In this document: positions 15,101 through 29,000 of the stretch, one piece after another
How the letters are laid out: each line of letters opens with the position of its first letter
How positions within the stretch are numbered: the first letter of the stretch is position 1
NCBI GenBank assembly: GCA_003342815.1
Contig: PTEX01000032.1
Location: 1,867,644-1,931,643, forward strand
Length of the DNA stretch: 64,000 bases
Direction: 5' to 3'
DNA from: Eudromia elegans
Lineage: Eukaryota > Chordata > Aves > Tinamiformes > Tinamidae
Position numbers and translations under genes: made by a program
The notes under the pieces: model-generated
What the model was told of the DNA's origin: nothing
The model's database searches: none
What the model saw: the letters and a program-made list of their open reading frames with translations, nothing else

Positions 15101-18100
15101 AGGCACTCATTAAGAGCAGCAGTTTGTTTCAAGTGCTTTCTCATAAGTTTTCAAATCTTCCTGCTATAATGTCACAGCATCAGTGGCTCCTGTGATGGAG
15201 AATAGCAGTGGTTCATTAGGCTCATAAATCCAAAAGGAAGAAAGACTCTCCTGGAGACATGAGTAGCTTTATAACAAACAGAGCAGCAGGAGAGCCTGCA
15301 AATTATCAGCCCAGTGCTTTATAAGCATTTTATCATCAGTTGGGGGAAATTACAATAAAGAGCAATGAGTAAGTGAAACATAAACTATGGCATAAACATG
15401 TCCTGTGTTCTCCTCTGTCCACATTTCATTTAAAAGCCTAATTGAAGCCATGATACTACGGTGAGAATCTGGGACAGCTTCAGATACTCTTTCTCATCCA
15501 GAGATTTGCCCAGGCTGGAAATGACACAAAATACATGTACCAGTTCTTCCTGAGGAGAGAAAATATATGCAGCATTTCATAATCCCCTCCTATTATTCTG
15601 CTGCAAGCTTTACATGATGATGAGTTTGATATGATGTTTACACTCTATCCAATAGTTTTACCACTACCACATTTTTAAGAGCGCAGCTTTGATTTATTAC
15701 TAGTGATACTAAGATCCCAGCCTGTAAATTTTTACAGCAAGCAGACTTGAATTATGTGTTGAGTCTGCTGCACTGGATCAAAAATGCTCAAAATGATCTC
15801 TGGGAAGATTTAAATGTATACAGTCTCTAAGCCATGGAAATATTGCTCTAATGTGCCTATGTGATATTTAACAGATTGTGAGTTCAAATCCATTTATCAG
15901 CTGATGTCTAATGAGTTTGGCAGGCACTTACTGCATTAAGTATAAGAAAAACTATGAGCATAATGATGTAGACTGAGGAGAATTTAATGAACAAATAAGT
16001 GACCTTCACATTTATGTGAGATGAAGATTTCATGCCAAATTTTGCATAATGTACACTTGAAATAATGGGATATTTATTAGATTTCTTTTCTCTTTTTTCT
16101 TTCTTCCTATTTAAAAATGAGCACAGAGTTTTTGCATAGCAGACCCATGTCATGCGTGGATATGTGATTGGGAAATGTGCAGCTGAACTATAGTGCCCAA
16201 TGCCTTTAACACTGCCTGAAGGAATCTGATTGCACAGATCCCAGCAGATCCCAAACCTGCTTTGGGGTGGCAAGACATACAGGAGTTCACCTTGATGCCT
16301 CAGTTGCCATTGTGTCTGCTATTATGTCTTAATGTGTCTGGAAAACAGTCATCTATTTTGATGCTTGTTTGTGCTGTCAACTGGGTGCAACTCCCATCTT
16401 CTGTGGCCAGATCTGGCTCTTCATGGGCTCTGGATGCTGCAGCTCAGAGCAGCACTAGATGTGACTCCATCCACCCCTCTGTGCTTCAGATCCAGCCATG
16501 GCAGCGGTGACAACCGCACCAGTTTGTGCAGGGCCTGGGAAGCTGGTAGATCAATAGGTACTGATTACACAGCTTGCCTCATCTCCCACGGGAACATCTA
16601 GGTGCTGGACCTGGCCAGGGTGCTGGCTGGAGAGCAGCAAGCATAGAGGATGCCCGCGTGTCTCCTTAGCTTCCACCTTTTCAAGAAGGTTTTTGTTTGC
16701 TGCTCCCTGCCCATGTAAAATCTGACAAATAGACTCCTTGCTAAGATCTTGCTTGCAACAGTGAGACGGACTAGCAGTAAAAATAATAAGCTGTTTCTTG
16801 GGGCTGTGACATCGTACTTTCATTAAAAAGTAACCAACACTGAGGATATTTCCACCAGAGGCAATGGGAGTTTTCGCTGAGGCAGTCCAACTCAGTGGGA
16901 AGAAGAGACTCATGATCTGATCATTAAAACAGGAACGGGGCAGGGGGTGGTTTTCTGAAAAGAATTGATTGAGCCACATGGTAGGAAAAGCAGTATTTTA
17001 TTTACCTTTTCCCATCCCTTTTTTTTTTAGTTTATGTGAAAACAGCAAAATCTGACTTCATTTCCCTATTTCAGATGATCTGTGGCTATGCTGCTTGTCC
17101 TGTAACTCGGCAGGTATTAGGAACCGTGTTTCCAACTAATGAACTAAGAGCGAATAATTTATTTAATGTGTCAGACATGGCAGAAGGTACTGCAGCCATT
17201 CACTGCTCATGAAGTTAATTGCTACACTAAGAAAACAAATCTGTGCAAGTCCTCATTTCAAAGTTATTTCCAAGCATTAACTCAAAAGTTATTTCAATAA
17301 CGAGGCCTCTTAAAAGAAGCATCACTTTTCATAGCACGTTGCGTAGCTCTGTTGACCCTCAAGCGCTGTTCTGCTGGATGAAGCGTAGTTCAAACAAAGC
17401 TTTAACCATAAAACTTGGGGGACGAGGAGGTGTAAAGTCTGTGATTAATTAGCAATTAACAATATTGAAATTCAGTGAGAAGGGAAAGAATTAGATCTGT
17501 GCAGAAATTTTTGAATTCTTGGTTTGCTGAGAAATTGATATGCTGTCATTGTGGGCACTTAGCAGTTCTCAAAGTTGAGTATTTAAACAACTCAGGCAGG
17601 ATTGGTTTGGAGGGTTAGATGTGCAGTGGTTTAGAAATCCACCTGAATATCATTTTTTCATTGCAGCTGCAAAATTTGAGCATGTAGTCAAATTCACCAG
17701 TGGGTAAAATTGTTCCCTTAGATACATACCAGGATGTGTGTTGACAGTGGAGCGCTCTATGTAGATCCAGGGGAAGAATTAGATGGCCTGGGTGAAATCC
17801 TTTCCTGGCCAAGGCCTCTGTAAAACCTGATTTCAAGGCATTTGGGTGGTGTCCTGGCTTTGCATTAGTTTTCTGCACAGGGATGAGCTTCGCTGTCAGT
17901 CAGTAGGAGTCCTGCTCTCTCTTGCCTGATGCAAACAAGATAAGCAGGATTTTGGGATCCCTGAACCTCCTGTAACTAGAAACTCCCTGTCCTATCCTCT
18001 GCTAAGTAATGTGCTCTGGATGAGGAACAAGACATATCACAGCCCAATTTCACCTTGCTTTCGCCCTGTTTTACTGAGATTCTACACAGACCTCCACTTG

Positions 18101-20958
18101 CTTAGAGTCATGCTTAGCTTATCTTTGAGACTTCAGGGATATTTCCCAAATTCCCAACCTGCTGGAAGAAATGCACCCTTACAGAATGGAAATACTAAGG
18201 TAAATAATGCTTTTTGGAGAATTTAGGGGCAGCAGATAGAAAGTAAGTGGAAAACAGTGATTTAGCAACCTGTTCCTGTGCACCTTAGCTGTTCCTGGGG
18301 AGCGATGGGGAAGGAGCAGGGTGGCTGCCTCCAGTTGCTCTGCGACTGACGGACACATCAGTCTTGGTGTGAGCATGATGTCCTTAATTTCCATTAGCAT
18401 TTGATTACATCAAGGTTGAAGTTGATCCCCAGTGTTTTATTATATTCATTTATTTTGTTTTATTTCTGTTTCCTATACCGTAAAGCTGAACTGTACAGCA
18501 TGTAGCAATTTACAGTAAACCCTCCTTGTTCAGCTCAGTAATGGATGGAAACAATTCTGAAGTTAATAGTATTAGTGAGGAAATACAGTCATTCTTAGCT
18601 AGTCTTGTAATGCCCTTTTGGAAAAATGATACTTGAGACTACTTTTATCATTTGATTTACAAGTCACAAATTTGTGCAAGAAACTTGACTTTAACTGAGT
18701 CACACACCTTATAAACTGAGCAGGGCCGGTTCACAAATGATTTTACAGCTCCATACACTTCCCTGGAGGAGCCATCTCCTTCCTGCTGGCCAGACACATT
18801 GCCTTGAAACGGCTGCCAACTTTTTAAGAGTTCCTTTTTGGCTATATTCTTCTTTTCATAGCAGCATTCATGGCCCCAGCCCAGGTTCATAAGGAACAAA
18901 GTGTAAAATTAATCAATGGATTGATACACTGTTTAGAATAAAAACAGCCCAGTTCTGGCTGGCTTTTCTGCCCCTCCAGCCAAAGGAGTGCATGTGTGTA
19001 CATGAAATGTAATTTAGTTTTTCCTTTGCTGCCTGTTGATTTTCTTCTAATTCATTTTCCTTTTGCCTCTTATTGAGTCTCCTCTTGTCTGGGTCAGTTT
19101 AACCCTGGAGTGCCTGGTCTGTGGGATGTGCAGCCATCAGAGGGGCCCTGTGCAGGCCCTGTGCTACTTAGTGGCTGCATTAACCACTGGAAGTGAAGAG
19201 ATAATCTGTAGGAAAAGGTACGTGTGAGCTCGGGAACCTATGTGTGAAGCCCTGATGGATGAGATCTAACCAGAGTTTAATGACTTGTAACACCTTGAGA
19301 AAATTCTCGCTTGATAATTATAGCTTTGAATGTCTTCCAAATGAACTTTGTCTTACCTGGAAAAGGTGGGATTCGAAGTCGAGCGAAGCGAGTGGTTCAA
19401 CCTCCTTGCCCCAGGACAGGAGCTGCGGCTGCTCCATCACATTGGGCTGCAGCGCACGGGCCGTGTCACCGAGTCTTAGTGACTGAATGCGCATGTTCAT
19501 GCTTAGAATAATGCTGGCTGCTGTTAATCAAACATCTGGAAACAGAAAACAAGCCTATGTAGTCTCTGAAGCAAGAGGAGTGTTTAGGGGGCCTGCTGGA
19601 TAATTGCACATATTTCATAGACTCCAGCAAGCCTTTCCGACAGGTGAGAGTTGACAACAGTGGTGTTGGAAACCTTAATTTCAGAAGTAGCTGGTCTGGG
19701 AAAAAGTTAATCATATCGGAGGCACTGTCTAGCGCCACTCAATCTTGTTTCTATCACTCTCAAAGTCATGTATTTTTAAAAATACCAAAAGCAATTTAAA
19801 AATACATCTAACAGTAATCACTTCATTGGAAACAACACACTGCAATAACATAAAACAGCAGCCACTTTCCTGTGAAGATTTATGAGATAGACTAGTTTTC
19901 TCACAACTTGCGTTATTCCTGCCTTATTGTTTTGTCAGCATTGGATATGGAAAGTGGATGATATGTGGACACTCTCTGGCACTAGAAAACCTTCGAGTTT
20001 TGATTAGGTAACAAAAATTGAAAAAGTGAGTTTACTTCCCCCCGTTTGATCTTTGTGATTGAAATTTGGGTAAAACAAGCGAGCCAAGTGGGCTGCCCTC
20101 TCCTGAGCCCACGCGCTCGGCTTCCCACAAATGACCTCAAATGTCACCTTGGCGCTCCCCGTCCCATCCCAACCCAGCGGGGTGGGAGCAGCTCTCAGGT
20201 TGCAGCTCTGTTAGGTGGTTGGGACTTCCAGCACACTCATAGTGTGCAGCTTCTCATGCCAAATGCTTCTCACATCTTCAACTCTAAAATACAAAGCAGC
20301 ACACACTGTATATTTGGTGTTTGAAACTAGGCTTACATCCGTATTCGTATGTAATTAATTTCCTACTTACACAATATAGCTATATAGAGATATATAAACT
20401 ATATAATAAGCTATAGTAGGTAAACTGCATAATTAATATGTATTTCCTCTTTCTCTCTAAATATATAGGAATAAATAAAATGGGGCTTGTCATATGCTGT
20501 TTACTGTCTTGGGACAAATTATAGAGTACTTTTATTATAATCAAACAGGAGCCAACAATTTAAAAATGCACTAATCTTCTGTATTACTGCTATTGAATTC
20601 TAATGCCTTTCAGTCCACTTGTTCTAAAGGCACCCCTAATGGCATCTTTGTGAATTAATTGCAGCCTCCTGAGAAAAGAGTTTATCCTGGAAATGTCATA
20701 ACTCAGCCTTTCCTTTGTTGGCATTAGCATCCTGCAAGTCCCAAGCTCCTTGAGTAGATCTACTTGCTGCACAGCTGGTTGACATCGACCAGGCAGAGTT
20801 ACTGATGTGAGAATATTCTGTAGACCAAGGCTATATATTCATAATAATTTGTAGTAATTCATTAGAAATAAGTTGCCTGTATTCCTAACAGAACCTCAAT
20901 TAATGTGTATTGAGATAGTGATTGCTTTGCTGTAGTTCATTAGGAAGTCATATTTTAG
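9186..20958. other. Intergenic, no gene seen
   Basis: Mostly AT-rich unique sequence with a two-copy tandem repeat at 11617. A perfect octamer ATTTGCAT lies near 13513 within a TAATTAA-rich stretch, and a GC-rich patch lies at about 13980-14260. Open frames up to about 140 codons overlap on both strands and carry no recognisable domain. Confidence 0.65.
11617..11658 (+). repeat. Two-copy 21-bp tandem repeat
   Basis: GTGTTTGTGATGAG occurs at 11617 and 11638, followed by a short CTGTCTGTCTG run. Confidence 0.8.
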
Positions 20959-21100
20959 TTCCTATTTAATTACAATGCAGTTATGACCATTTATTACCAA
21001 TAATTCTAATGAGGTAAAGTAAGGAATGTATTGAAAAATAATGATAATGTTACAAAGGTTCACTTGGAATTTACACAATAATTCCTACTTAATTACAATG
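20959..21100. promoter_or_regulatory. Candidate enhancer-like element with repeated TTAATTACAATG
   Basis: TTCCTATTTAATTACAATG at 20959-20977 recurs as TTCCTACTTAATTACAATG at 21082-21100, with one mismatch in 19. TAATTA is the core site of homeodomain proteins. The surrounding 250 bp is AT-rich with further ATTA sites. The evidence is motif-level only. Confidence 0.25.
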
Positions 21101-23705
21101 GAATTACTTCTACTTTGTACACACAAGGTGGGGTAGGGCAGTGATTCTTGATGAAAGATCCGTCCATGCCTACTTGGTTATCCAGGATTCAGTGTGTTTC
21201 AGCCTTCAGGATACGGAGCAAACCTGCTGGATGCTGATGTGCCAGGACACAGCACTGCTGTGGGAAGGCAAGTGCACTGCCCCGCAACGAGCCTGTTTTT
21301 ACACTTAAGTACAAGTCGCAGCTTGTTCCCAGCCTTGTTCATCCACAGGATTTTCTTGCAAGGTTTGTCTGTTCAGGGATGGACTTCTAGATGCTGCTGC
21401 AAAGTGGAGGCTGTGATTACACAGAAAGATTTGCAAAACCTGGCCGAGGTGGTGACTGGCTATGGTGGGGACTTTGCTCTGCCGTGAGTCTCCTGGAAGG
21501 AGACAAACCCCATGTTGCTTAAGAAGGAAATGTACTCAAGCCCTGTGCAGGCTTCTTCCCTCAGGACTCGAGGTTCTACCTTATGTTCTTCTACAAATGG
21601 GATTGCAGTCCCCAAAGTAAAGCCAAGATTGCACCTGATCTCTCTTTCCCTTCCCATGTTAAGGGAATGGTGGCTCCGTGGTGTGATCTTAGACTCACCT
21701 TGGGAAACAAAATTATGTGGGCACTCTTAGTTTTTGCATTGCAAGAACCCCTGATAAAAGGGAATCTGAGCATAGTAATTTTTGCTATGAGTCATATAGC
21801 CTGGAGTGCCTACGGAAAGCTACCACGAGCTTATCTTGCTTACATTGGGACTTGATACCTAAATTTCCCCCTCAAAGCAATGGTTCAGCTCCATCTGTGG
21901 TGCAAGCTGCTTGCTATATTCAGAGGTGCTACACCAGGGACCGCTTGGTCAAATGTGCCCAATGTCACAGTCCTTGCTTAGCAAAAATACTCCCTTTCTA
22001 TAACCAGCCCGAGGCAGATGATATTTATAACAGCCACTTACATAGGTCTTCATATTTTTCCTCACTCTATTTTCCCCCTTCTCTTTCTTTCTCTGTGTCT
22101 ATCACTTTTTTTCATGTCTCTCCAGATGCATTTCCCAGCATCAGATAATTGAAAGTCAGTGAACTGAGTTTCAGGTTATTTTGCTAAAAGATGCCTATTA
22201 TTTTGATGAAGCAGGTGCACAGAATTAAAAAAAAAAAAAACCTCCATAATTGCTACTTTACTATCAGGCTTCTGCTGCCTAATCTCCTTTGATGTTTGGT
22301 AGAACAAGCTTTCTATCTCCTGTAGGATGATTACAGGGAACATTGCTCTGTTCCTCCTACAGAATCCGCTCCTGATGGATATTAACCTGGGTTATCAATT
22401 AAAGTTCTTTTATGTGCCTAGTGATTAGAGCCAGAATTGTGTGTGATTTCTAGCATGAAGCAGGTTTGTGGTGATTTCTGCCATTAATATTAATTAATCA
22501 CTGATACGTCAAATGTTCACAAATGAATGCACAAGGTGAGCATGTACAATTTACTGTAGTAACCTAGGACTGAAATAATGTAACTGCTCTCATTTTAAAC
22601 ATTTGGCAACACAAGTCGTCTTAATATAACTAGCCAAAAAAATTGAGAAGTTGAATGAATAATTGCAGTATTAAATGTGTGACTGTAGAACTGCTTCTTA
22701 CTAAAATGGTTGATACTTCCCTGTTATACTTTGCTCTCACTAATGGCTCTGACAAGCTTCCAACCTTTGCTGTAAAATATTGCATGTTGATTATTGGCTT
22801 TTCCTGGTGAAAATAATACCTGAATATGGTATGTTGAAAGGCTTAAAATGCATATATGTGTAAAGAGAGAAAGAGAGACAGTGCTTGAGAGAGTGTGCAT
22901 GTTTTTATAGACTTGGATTTTGGCAGCTCAAAGTATAGCAACGTCTGTCCTCTTTGAATACACGTCCTTCACACCTTCCAGGGCCCACCAACTAGTGGCC
23001 ACAGCTGCTCTGTGTGGGACTGGGCGACCTCTGGCCTTACTCTGGGTTTCCCATAGGGCTATTTCCCCAACATGGTGTAGGTTCACATTGAATTTGAGCA
23101 TGGGAGCTAGTCCTGCTGTTTGCTCTGTGACAAGGAGAGTCTGCTGCTGAGTGCAGAGGAACAAAAACTAGACTTGAGGAGAAAGAAGAGATCAGGTTGA
23201 CACAGATAGCTGTAATCTGGGACACGGGAGAGGCAAATTTTGGCAGTTCAGCTAAGAAGAATGAGGCTAGACACTGATTAGTTGGAAAAGGAGGTTGATA
23301 CTGGTTGGGCACAGAAATTGGTGGGAAGGCACATAGTGCCTAGTCCAGATCCTCTCCTGCAAGGTATCCTCTGCCTGGCCAACCTTCATGATGACATTCC
23401 TTAACTTCAGCGTGCCTGACTTCAGTCCCATTCGTTCATGGTAGAATTGAGTCTGTGGACATATAGGAGGCATATGAAATGCTTATATAGGTGGAGCAAT
23501 CTCAGAAATGTGCATATGTTAACAACGGTAGATCCTCATAGAACATAACTGAATAGCACATTTGCATTCAGAGCGAGTATAGTGATTGCTTTACCATATA
23601 AAGTGGCACCAGAGTGTTTGCAAGTATTTAAATGACATTTATATCTTTAGTATCTGTTTGCCTCCTAGAGTGCAGTGACATTGAGCAAGGAATCATTTTC
23701 CTTGT

Positions 23706-23811
23706 TTTGGAGATAGAAAAGATGCAGACAAAAAGAAAGGCTACCCCAAAAATTCACAGCAGAGCTGGAAATAGAAATATAATCTCCTTAGTGTCAATCC
23801 TGTGCTTTGGG
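23706..23811 (+). mobile_element. MIR-like ancient SINE fragment
   Basis: The order of weak matches fits a MIR core and tail: a degraded GAAA-CTGAGGC-like segment, then TTCACAGCAGAGCTGGAAATAGAA, then a TCAATCCTGTGCTTT ending. MIR relics of this kind are shared across amniotes. The assignment is from memory of the consensus and the copy is diverged. Confidence 0.45.
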
Positions 23812-26037
23812 TAATCTCGGAGCCAAAAGCTTACTGGGCTGTATTATTGCCATAGTGGTAAAGGGGCACAGTGACGACTGTTGCACCTCTGACTGTTTAA
23901 ACCAGATGAATAGTTGGCAAATGGGATTTAATTATCCTACAACGCTAATCACGCAGTCCATTCCCACTGACGTTACTTTTACTGTTGGCAAGAGTATGGA
24001 ACAGTGCTGCCAGGCAGTAAGGGGCTATTATTTTTTTTTCCAAGCATGTGATGCTCTTTACACATTGAGCCTCATCAGGTGCTGGTGCCATAGAACATGC
24101 CCCTGCTCTCCAGCTATATACCGACACCAGGACATCTTCCAGATGCTGTCAGGTTGCTCTTGTCAGCTGTGAGCTGTTCAAGAGCCTGGCCTCTAAGACT
24201 CAAACCTACCACGAGAGCAAGTCAGTGCAGTACCTCTGGGCTCGCCAGAGCTGAACATGTTTATACCAGCAGGGAATTTCGCCAGGTGTATGTACTGACT
24301 TGTGACTCTTGCACATGCTCTCAGATTTCTCCCGTGAAATGCATCTCTTCGACACTTCCTTCTTAGCACTGGCCCATCTTAAGGCTGAGCCTTGTGCAGG
24401 AAGTGCTTGGTTTATCCGTTACTTACATTGTCATCAATCTTGGACAAAAGCAATTATGAGGAAGGCATATTTCATTCTTTTATGGAATTCTTTAAAGCTG
24501 ATGAGAGCAGTCAGATGGCTATTTTCATCAATGAACCTTTGATAGAGCATTAGGAAACAGAGATGATGTCTTTTAATAGGCCATTATTACCGGCCGTGGG
24601 TGCAAGGAGCTCTCATGCATTCCAAAAGTATATTAATGAGAGAGTAAAACATGACTTTGAAATAATAGGCCCAGAAAGGGCCTTATTTTCCCTCTGAAAA
24701 TGATTTTAAATGGATTTTGCTTTAAATAACTGCTGAACTCATGATCAGCATGGAGGCGGATGCAATGAAACTCCTGTTTCTAGCCCCGTGACATGGAGTC
24801 ATTCGGGTCTCGTGCTGCAGTGGCAAAACTGCTGCCCTACAAGTGAATCTCTGCTGATAATTCTGGTCGGGCAGGTCTTGACAGTGGACAAGTGAACACA
24901 GAAGTGCCCCAAGTGAGGACCTGGAGCCTTTCCCAATGGGCTTATGGCCGGAGAGCTGGCAGGACTTCTGTCTGTTACTAGCAGAGACTCCCTTGCAAAA
25001 TGGGACCTGGTCTGGGCCCTGCTCTCCCCACCTCCTTCACACCCCAGCTTTCCTGCCCCAGCTACCAGGATTGGGAAGGGTAGAAGTAGAGATGGTGGGT
25101 AGAAGTAGGTGCCAAAGAATGGAGTTATTTTCATAAGGATGGGGAATAATAGCAGAGGGGTTTGCCAAACTAGGAGTGCCCCCATGGAGAGGGTTCCCCC
25201 TCCCGTCTACTTCTGTCCCTGCTGAACTTGTTTTGTCTATCATGTACTATGTGAAGATGGACTAGGAGAAGGTCATGGGACACAGCAATGGGGTGATACC
25301 TACACACTTGTACCCTGTATTTCAGTCTAGCAGCTCCCAAACAGTGCACACCCACAGAGGAGCAGCTCTCCAAAATGTTTCACAAGGCAAGGCAGTGCAG
25401 AAGGAGCCTCCACGGGGTGACTCTGTGGCAGAAGAGATTCAAGGTCTAAGTGAAACTAATGGGGAAAATGCACTTAAGCTTTTGCATTTAAGCAATATTA
25501 CTTTTGTGTGAGATAGTGGTTCAGAGAGGGCTAAGACAAAACCTTCCAGGAAACACAAGAGTTGGCCAGAGAAAGAAGTAGGAAATTCCATGCTGATTCC
25601 ACAGGAAGCTTGAAGGAAAGAGGTTGATAGAGAAACAAACTTGGCTGTTTTATGGTGGACAAAGCATAAATGTTGCTAAGCCTAAAGGAGGGTAGGAGGA
25701 GAAACACTCCCTAAACAGGCATGGTTTTGGAGGGTGGTGCATGCAAGTGCACAGAGCGACTCCGTTTTGAGTACACCTTTCAGCAGTGATTGGGAAGGGG
25801 TGAACCCTGCGTTAGGAAATCTCTGTGTTTCCATCTGTCAGCAGAGAGGACAAGGGCAGCAGACGGGGCCCTTGCAATGCTTAAGGGCACACAACAGTGT
25901 AAGCCAGAGAGGAAAGGGCATCTGACAGCAAACACATTAACCCCACCAAGCTGCCTTGACTACATTTCTACCACAACAGTATGTTAGGAAGCACTGAGAA
26001 GGCAGAGCCGGGTAAGACAGGGCATTTGGAGCAGATT

Positions 26038-26074
26038 AACAAAATCAATAATAATAATAGTAATAATAATAATC
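26038..26074 (+). repeat. (AAT)n short tandem repeat
   Basis: AATAATAATAATAGTAATAATAATAAT-type sequence, slightly interrupted. Confidence 0.9.
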
Positions 26075-29000
26075 ACTGTCTCCCACTTCTGTTGTTTGAA
26101 GTCAAATTATGGTTTGCTATAAACCAGTTTTAAACTATAACTGCCTTTTCACATGTGAGTCTTAATTAAAATTATGAATTTTATAGTTAGATTTTTTTTT
26201 TTCCTGCATTACATGAATTCTTCTACTTTCTGCTCAGGTAGCTTTTCCTTTAATGATCTTCACAGACCATCTTTAAGGAAGAGGAAAGCAATGATTAATA
26301 AAAGTGTGAACAGGTGGTTGCTCTGCTACTGAAAAAAGATCAGGAGTGCAATAATTTTGTAATTATTATTATACCTTTTAAAGGTTTTTAAATACATTGC
26401 TTCCCTATTGCTTCTTCTGGCACCCCTTTTGCTCCTGGCATCTCATTCAGAATAATAATTAATGAGAGCTGAGGTGTCTAATATATCTTTTATTCCTTCT
26501 GTTTCAGTCCCTTAAGTAACCATCTTGTCACATTTGTTATGCAAATTTTCACACATTGCTTGTAATTTCAACAATATGTGAGAATGCCTCTCAAAATGCC
26601 AAGTATTTTATTTTATGTATTTTTAACAATTAACATGTTTTTCTTGAAAACAGCATTTTTCCATACACCTTTAGAGAAACAGATGAAACTGCATAGTTGC
26701 TTATGTTTTATCAAGGTAAAAGAGAGCAAAGAAATGTGTAAAAGTATAAGGTGGTAATAATAACAATGATTTTTTTTAGAGGCAGTGCTCTGGTCTTTCT
26801 TAAAGGCTGCAAACTGCACAATGAGACACAAAGTACATCCTGTCTCCTCAGTAACGACCCACTTAGACAGGTAAGCATTGTGCGTGTGTTTAATTAAAAG
26901 AAAGTTATTTAAAATAGATGATGGACCATGCAGCCTGTTAAAAACCCTGTGCCATAATGAGAATTCAGCCCATCCATTATGCATTTGTCAGCTCAATCTA
27001 TTTGCTTCTAAAAGTTTTGTTTGCTGACAGAAATGATCGTCCTCGTGGGCTGCATAAGGGGTGTTTGGACAGTGGGGTGCAGGGATGCTGTGCGGAAGGA
27101 GACTGATACATTTGTAGTACCCACAACTTGGAAGTCACTGATGGCTGATTTTTGCAAGTAGCTCCTCGTGTGGGATTTTCTACAGGACTAAGGTGGGCCT
27201 GTTGTGACCGAGCAAAAGATAAACTGCCCGTTCACTGCAGTGGGGACAGAGCAGGCATAGCCTGTGGACGTTTGAAGACATCTTCTCACACGATATCCTA
27301 GAGCAAGGCTCATTTCAGAGTTCAAGAAGAAGATGTGCATCCAGTTCCTCATTGCTGTTTTAGTCCATGTCCCATACCTTGGTGCTAGGCACATCCACTG
27401 CCCGTCAGAGGGATCTGCAGACAGGCTCATGAACTCAAGGTAACAGTGTCCCTGCATGCAGTAAGTTGCCTTCGACCAGCTAATGGGCTTTAAGCAGTCT
27501 GTTTTCCTCCTGGTTCAGCTGGGCTTGTCCCACATGGAGCTCTGGGTTTCCCTGTTAGCCTGCAGATGTGTGAAGTGGAGCAGACATCTACTAAGACCCT
27601 GTCTGGGGTTTGCAGCCAGGAAGTACTCATCTATAGGGCACAAGGCCATTTGTCTTGAGCCCAAAAAGTATAGACTTAATTTTAAACATGTGTGGGCAGC
27701 CGCAATTCAAAAAATATTTTCCTGGATTAACTACTGTACTCACCACCTCACAAAATTAATCCTTATTTGGGGAGGGAATGTATAATCACATGGCAAGACC
27801 TTGTATACAGTTTAGATGGGTTAAGAAAGAAAGAGAACTAACCTGTGCAGCCAGAGTGAAGTTGTGCACATGGATGTCTGTGATGATTGGACTTACATCT
27901 GTGATACTTAAGCAACTATTTGAGTGAAAGACTTCTGGGTGCTTAAATTGCTCACTGCCTTTCAAAAATAAGGAAATTTGGGCTGCTTTTATGGCAGACT
28001 AATATGCAGACTATGAGTCTGTTAGCACTGTAAAACTTAAGGCACAAAACCTTTCTTTAAAGGTTTCGTTTAGTTCCTTCCAGAAAGAATGAGTCAGTGG
28101 GCATGGAACACTTAATGTTTTTGCTGTGGCTTTCTTTGGCAAGGATCCTAGGGTCATGCAACTCTCCCACCTGGTTCTGCCTTTTACCTTTAATCACACT
28201 TTTTGCAATATGGACTAATGGTAACCATTTGCCCACAGAGTCACTTTAAGGCCTTGGAAACCTGTCTGGTGACCTTTTCCATGCTTTGCTGGAGACGTGA
28301 TCAACAGAAGCATCATATGGGAGATTAACCTACAAAGAAGGAATGATTAATTAGGCAAGTATGAGGGAAAATCAGATCAGATTTTAATGTTGCTCCACAC
28401 TGAGTAGGTAATGTTTGTCCCTGTATCGTACTGCGGTGGAGCTCCACTGCCCTGTGACCTGTGTTGCTGCCAGAGTGCTGGCAGTGTGACTCAGTGGGAC
28501 CTCAGTCCTGCCAGCGCTGGGAACGCAGACGGAGATGCCACTGAGCCTCCCTCACTGTGTTGCTGGTCGTTTCTCATTAGCAGGGATTTAAATGAGGGGT
28601 CTTGTAAGGGCACCAGGACACAGATGTGCTGCTAGAGAGGAACCTCAGAAGATCTGAGTCTGGCCTCCTGCCTGTGCTGGGATGGTAGCAACTCTGCTCT
28701 GCGGCTCTGCAGCAGCTTTGGGTTTACCTGTTCTGGTCTTGCAAACAAGACCTTGGGCCTTGAGAGTCTAGGCTGCTTAGTTTTAGTAAAAAAAAATAAA
28801 GAAAAGAAAAGGAAATTAAACATAGATCTCTAGAATTGCTTCAATCTTCTGAATATGGCAAACTTTCAGCTCCCAGGTTTTTAAAGATAACTGGGCACGA
28901 GCTAAAACCAGACTGGTTTGTAATGTATGAGAGCTATGCTGCCCTCCCCACGATGAAAAGGCATGCAATAAAAATGTAAATATCTGTCTTGAAAGCTTTC

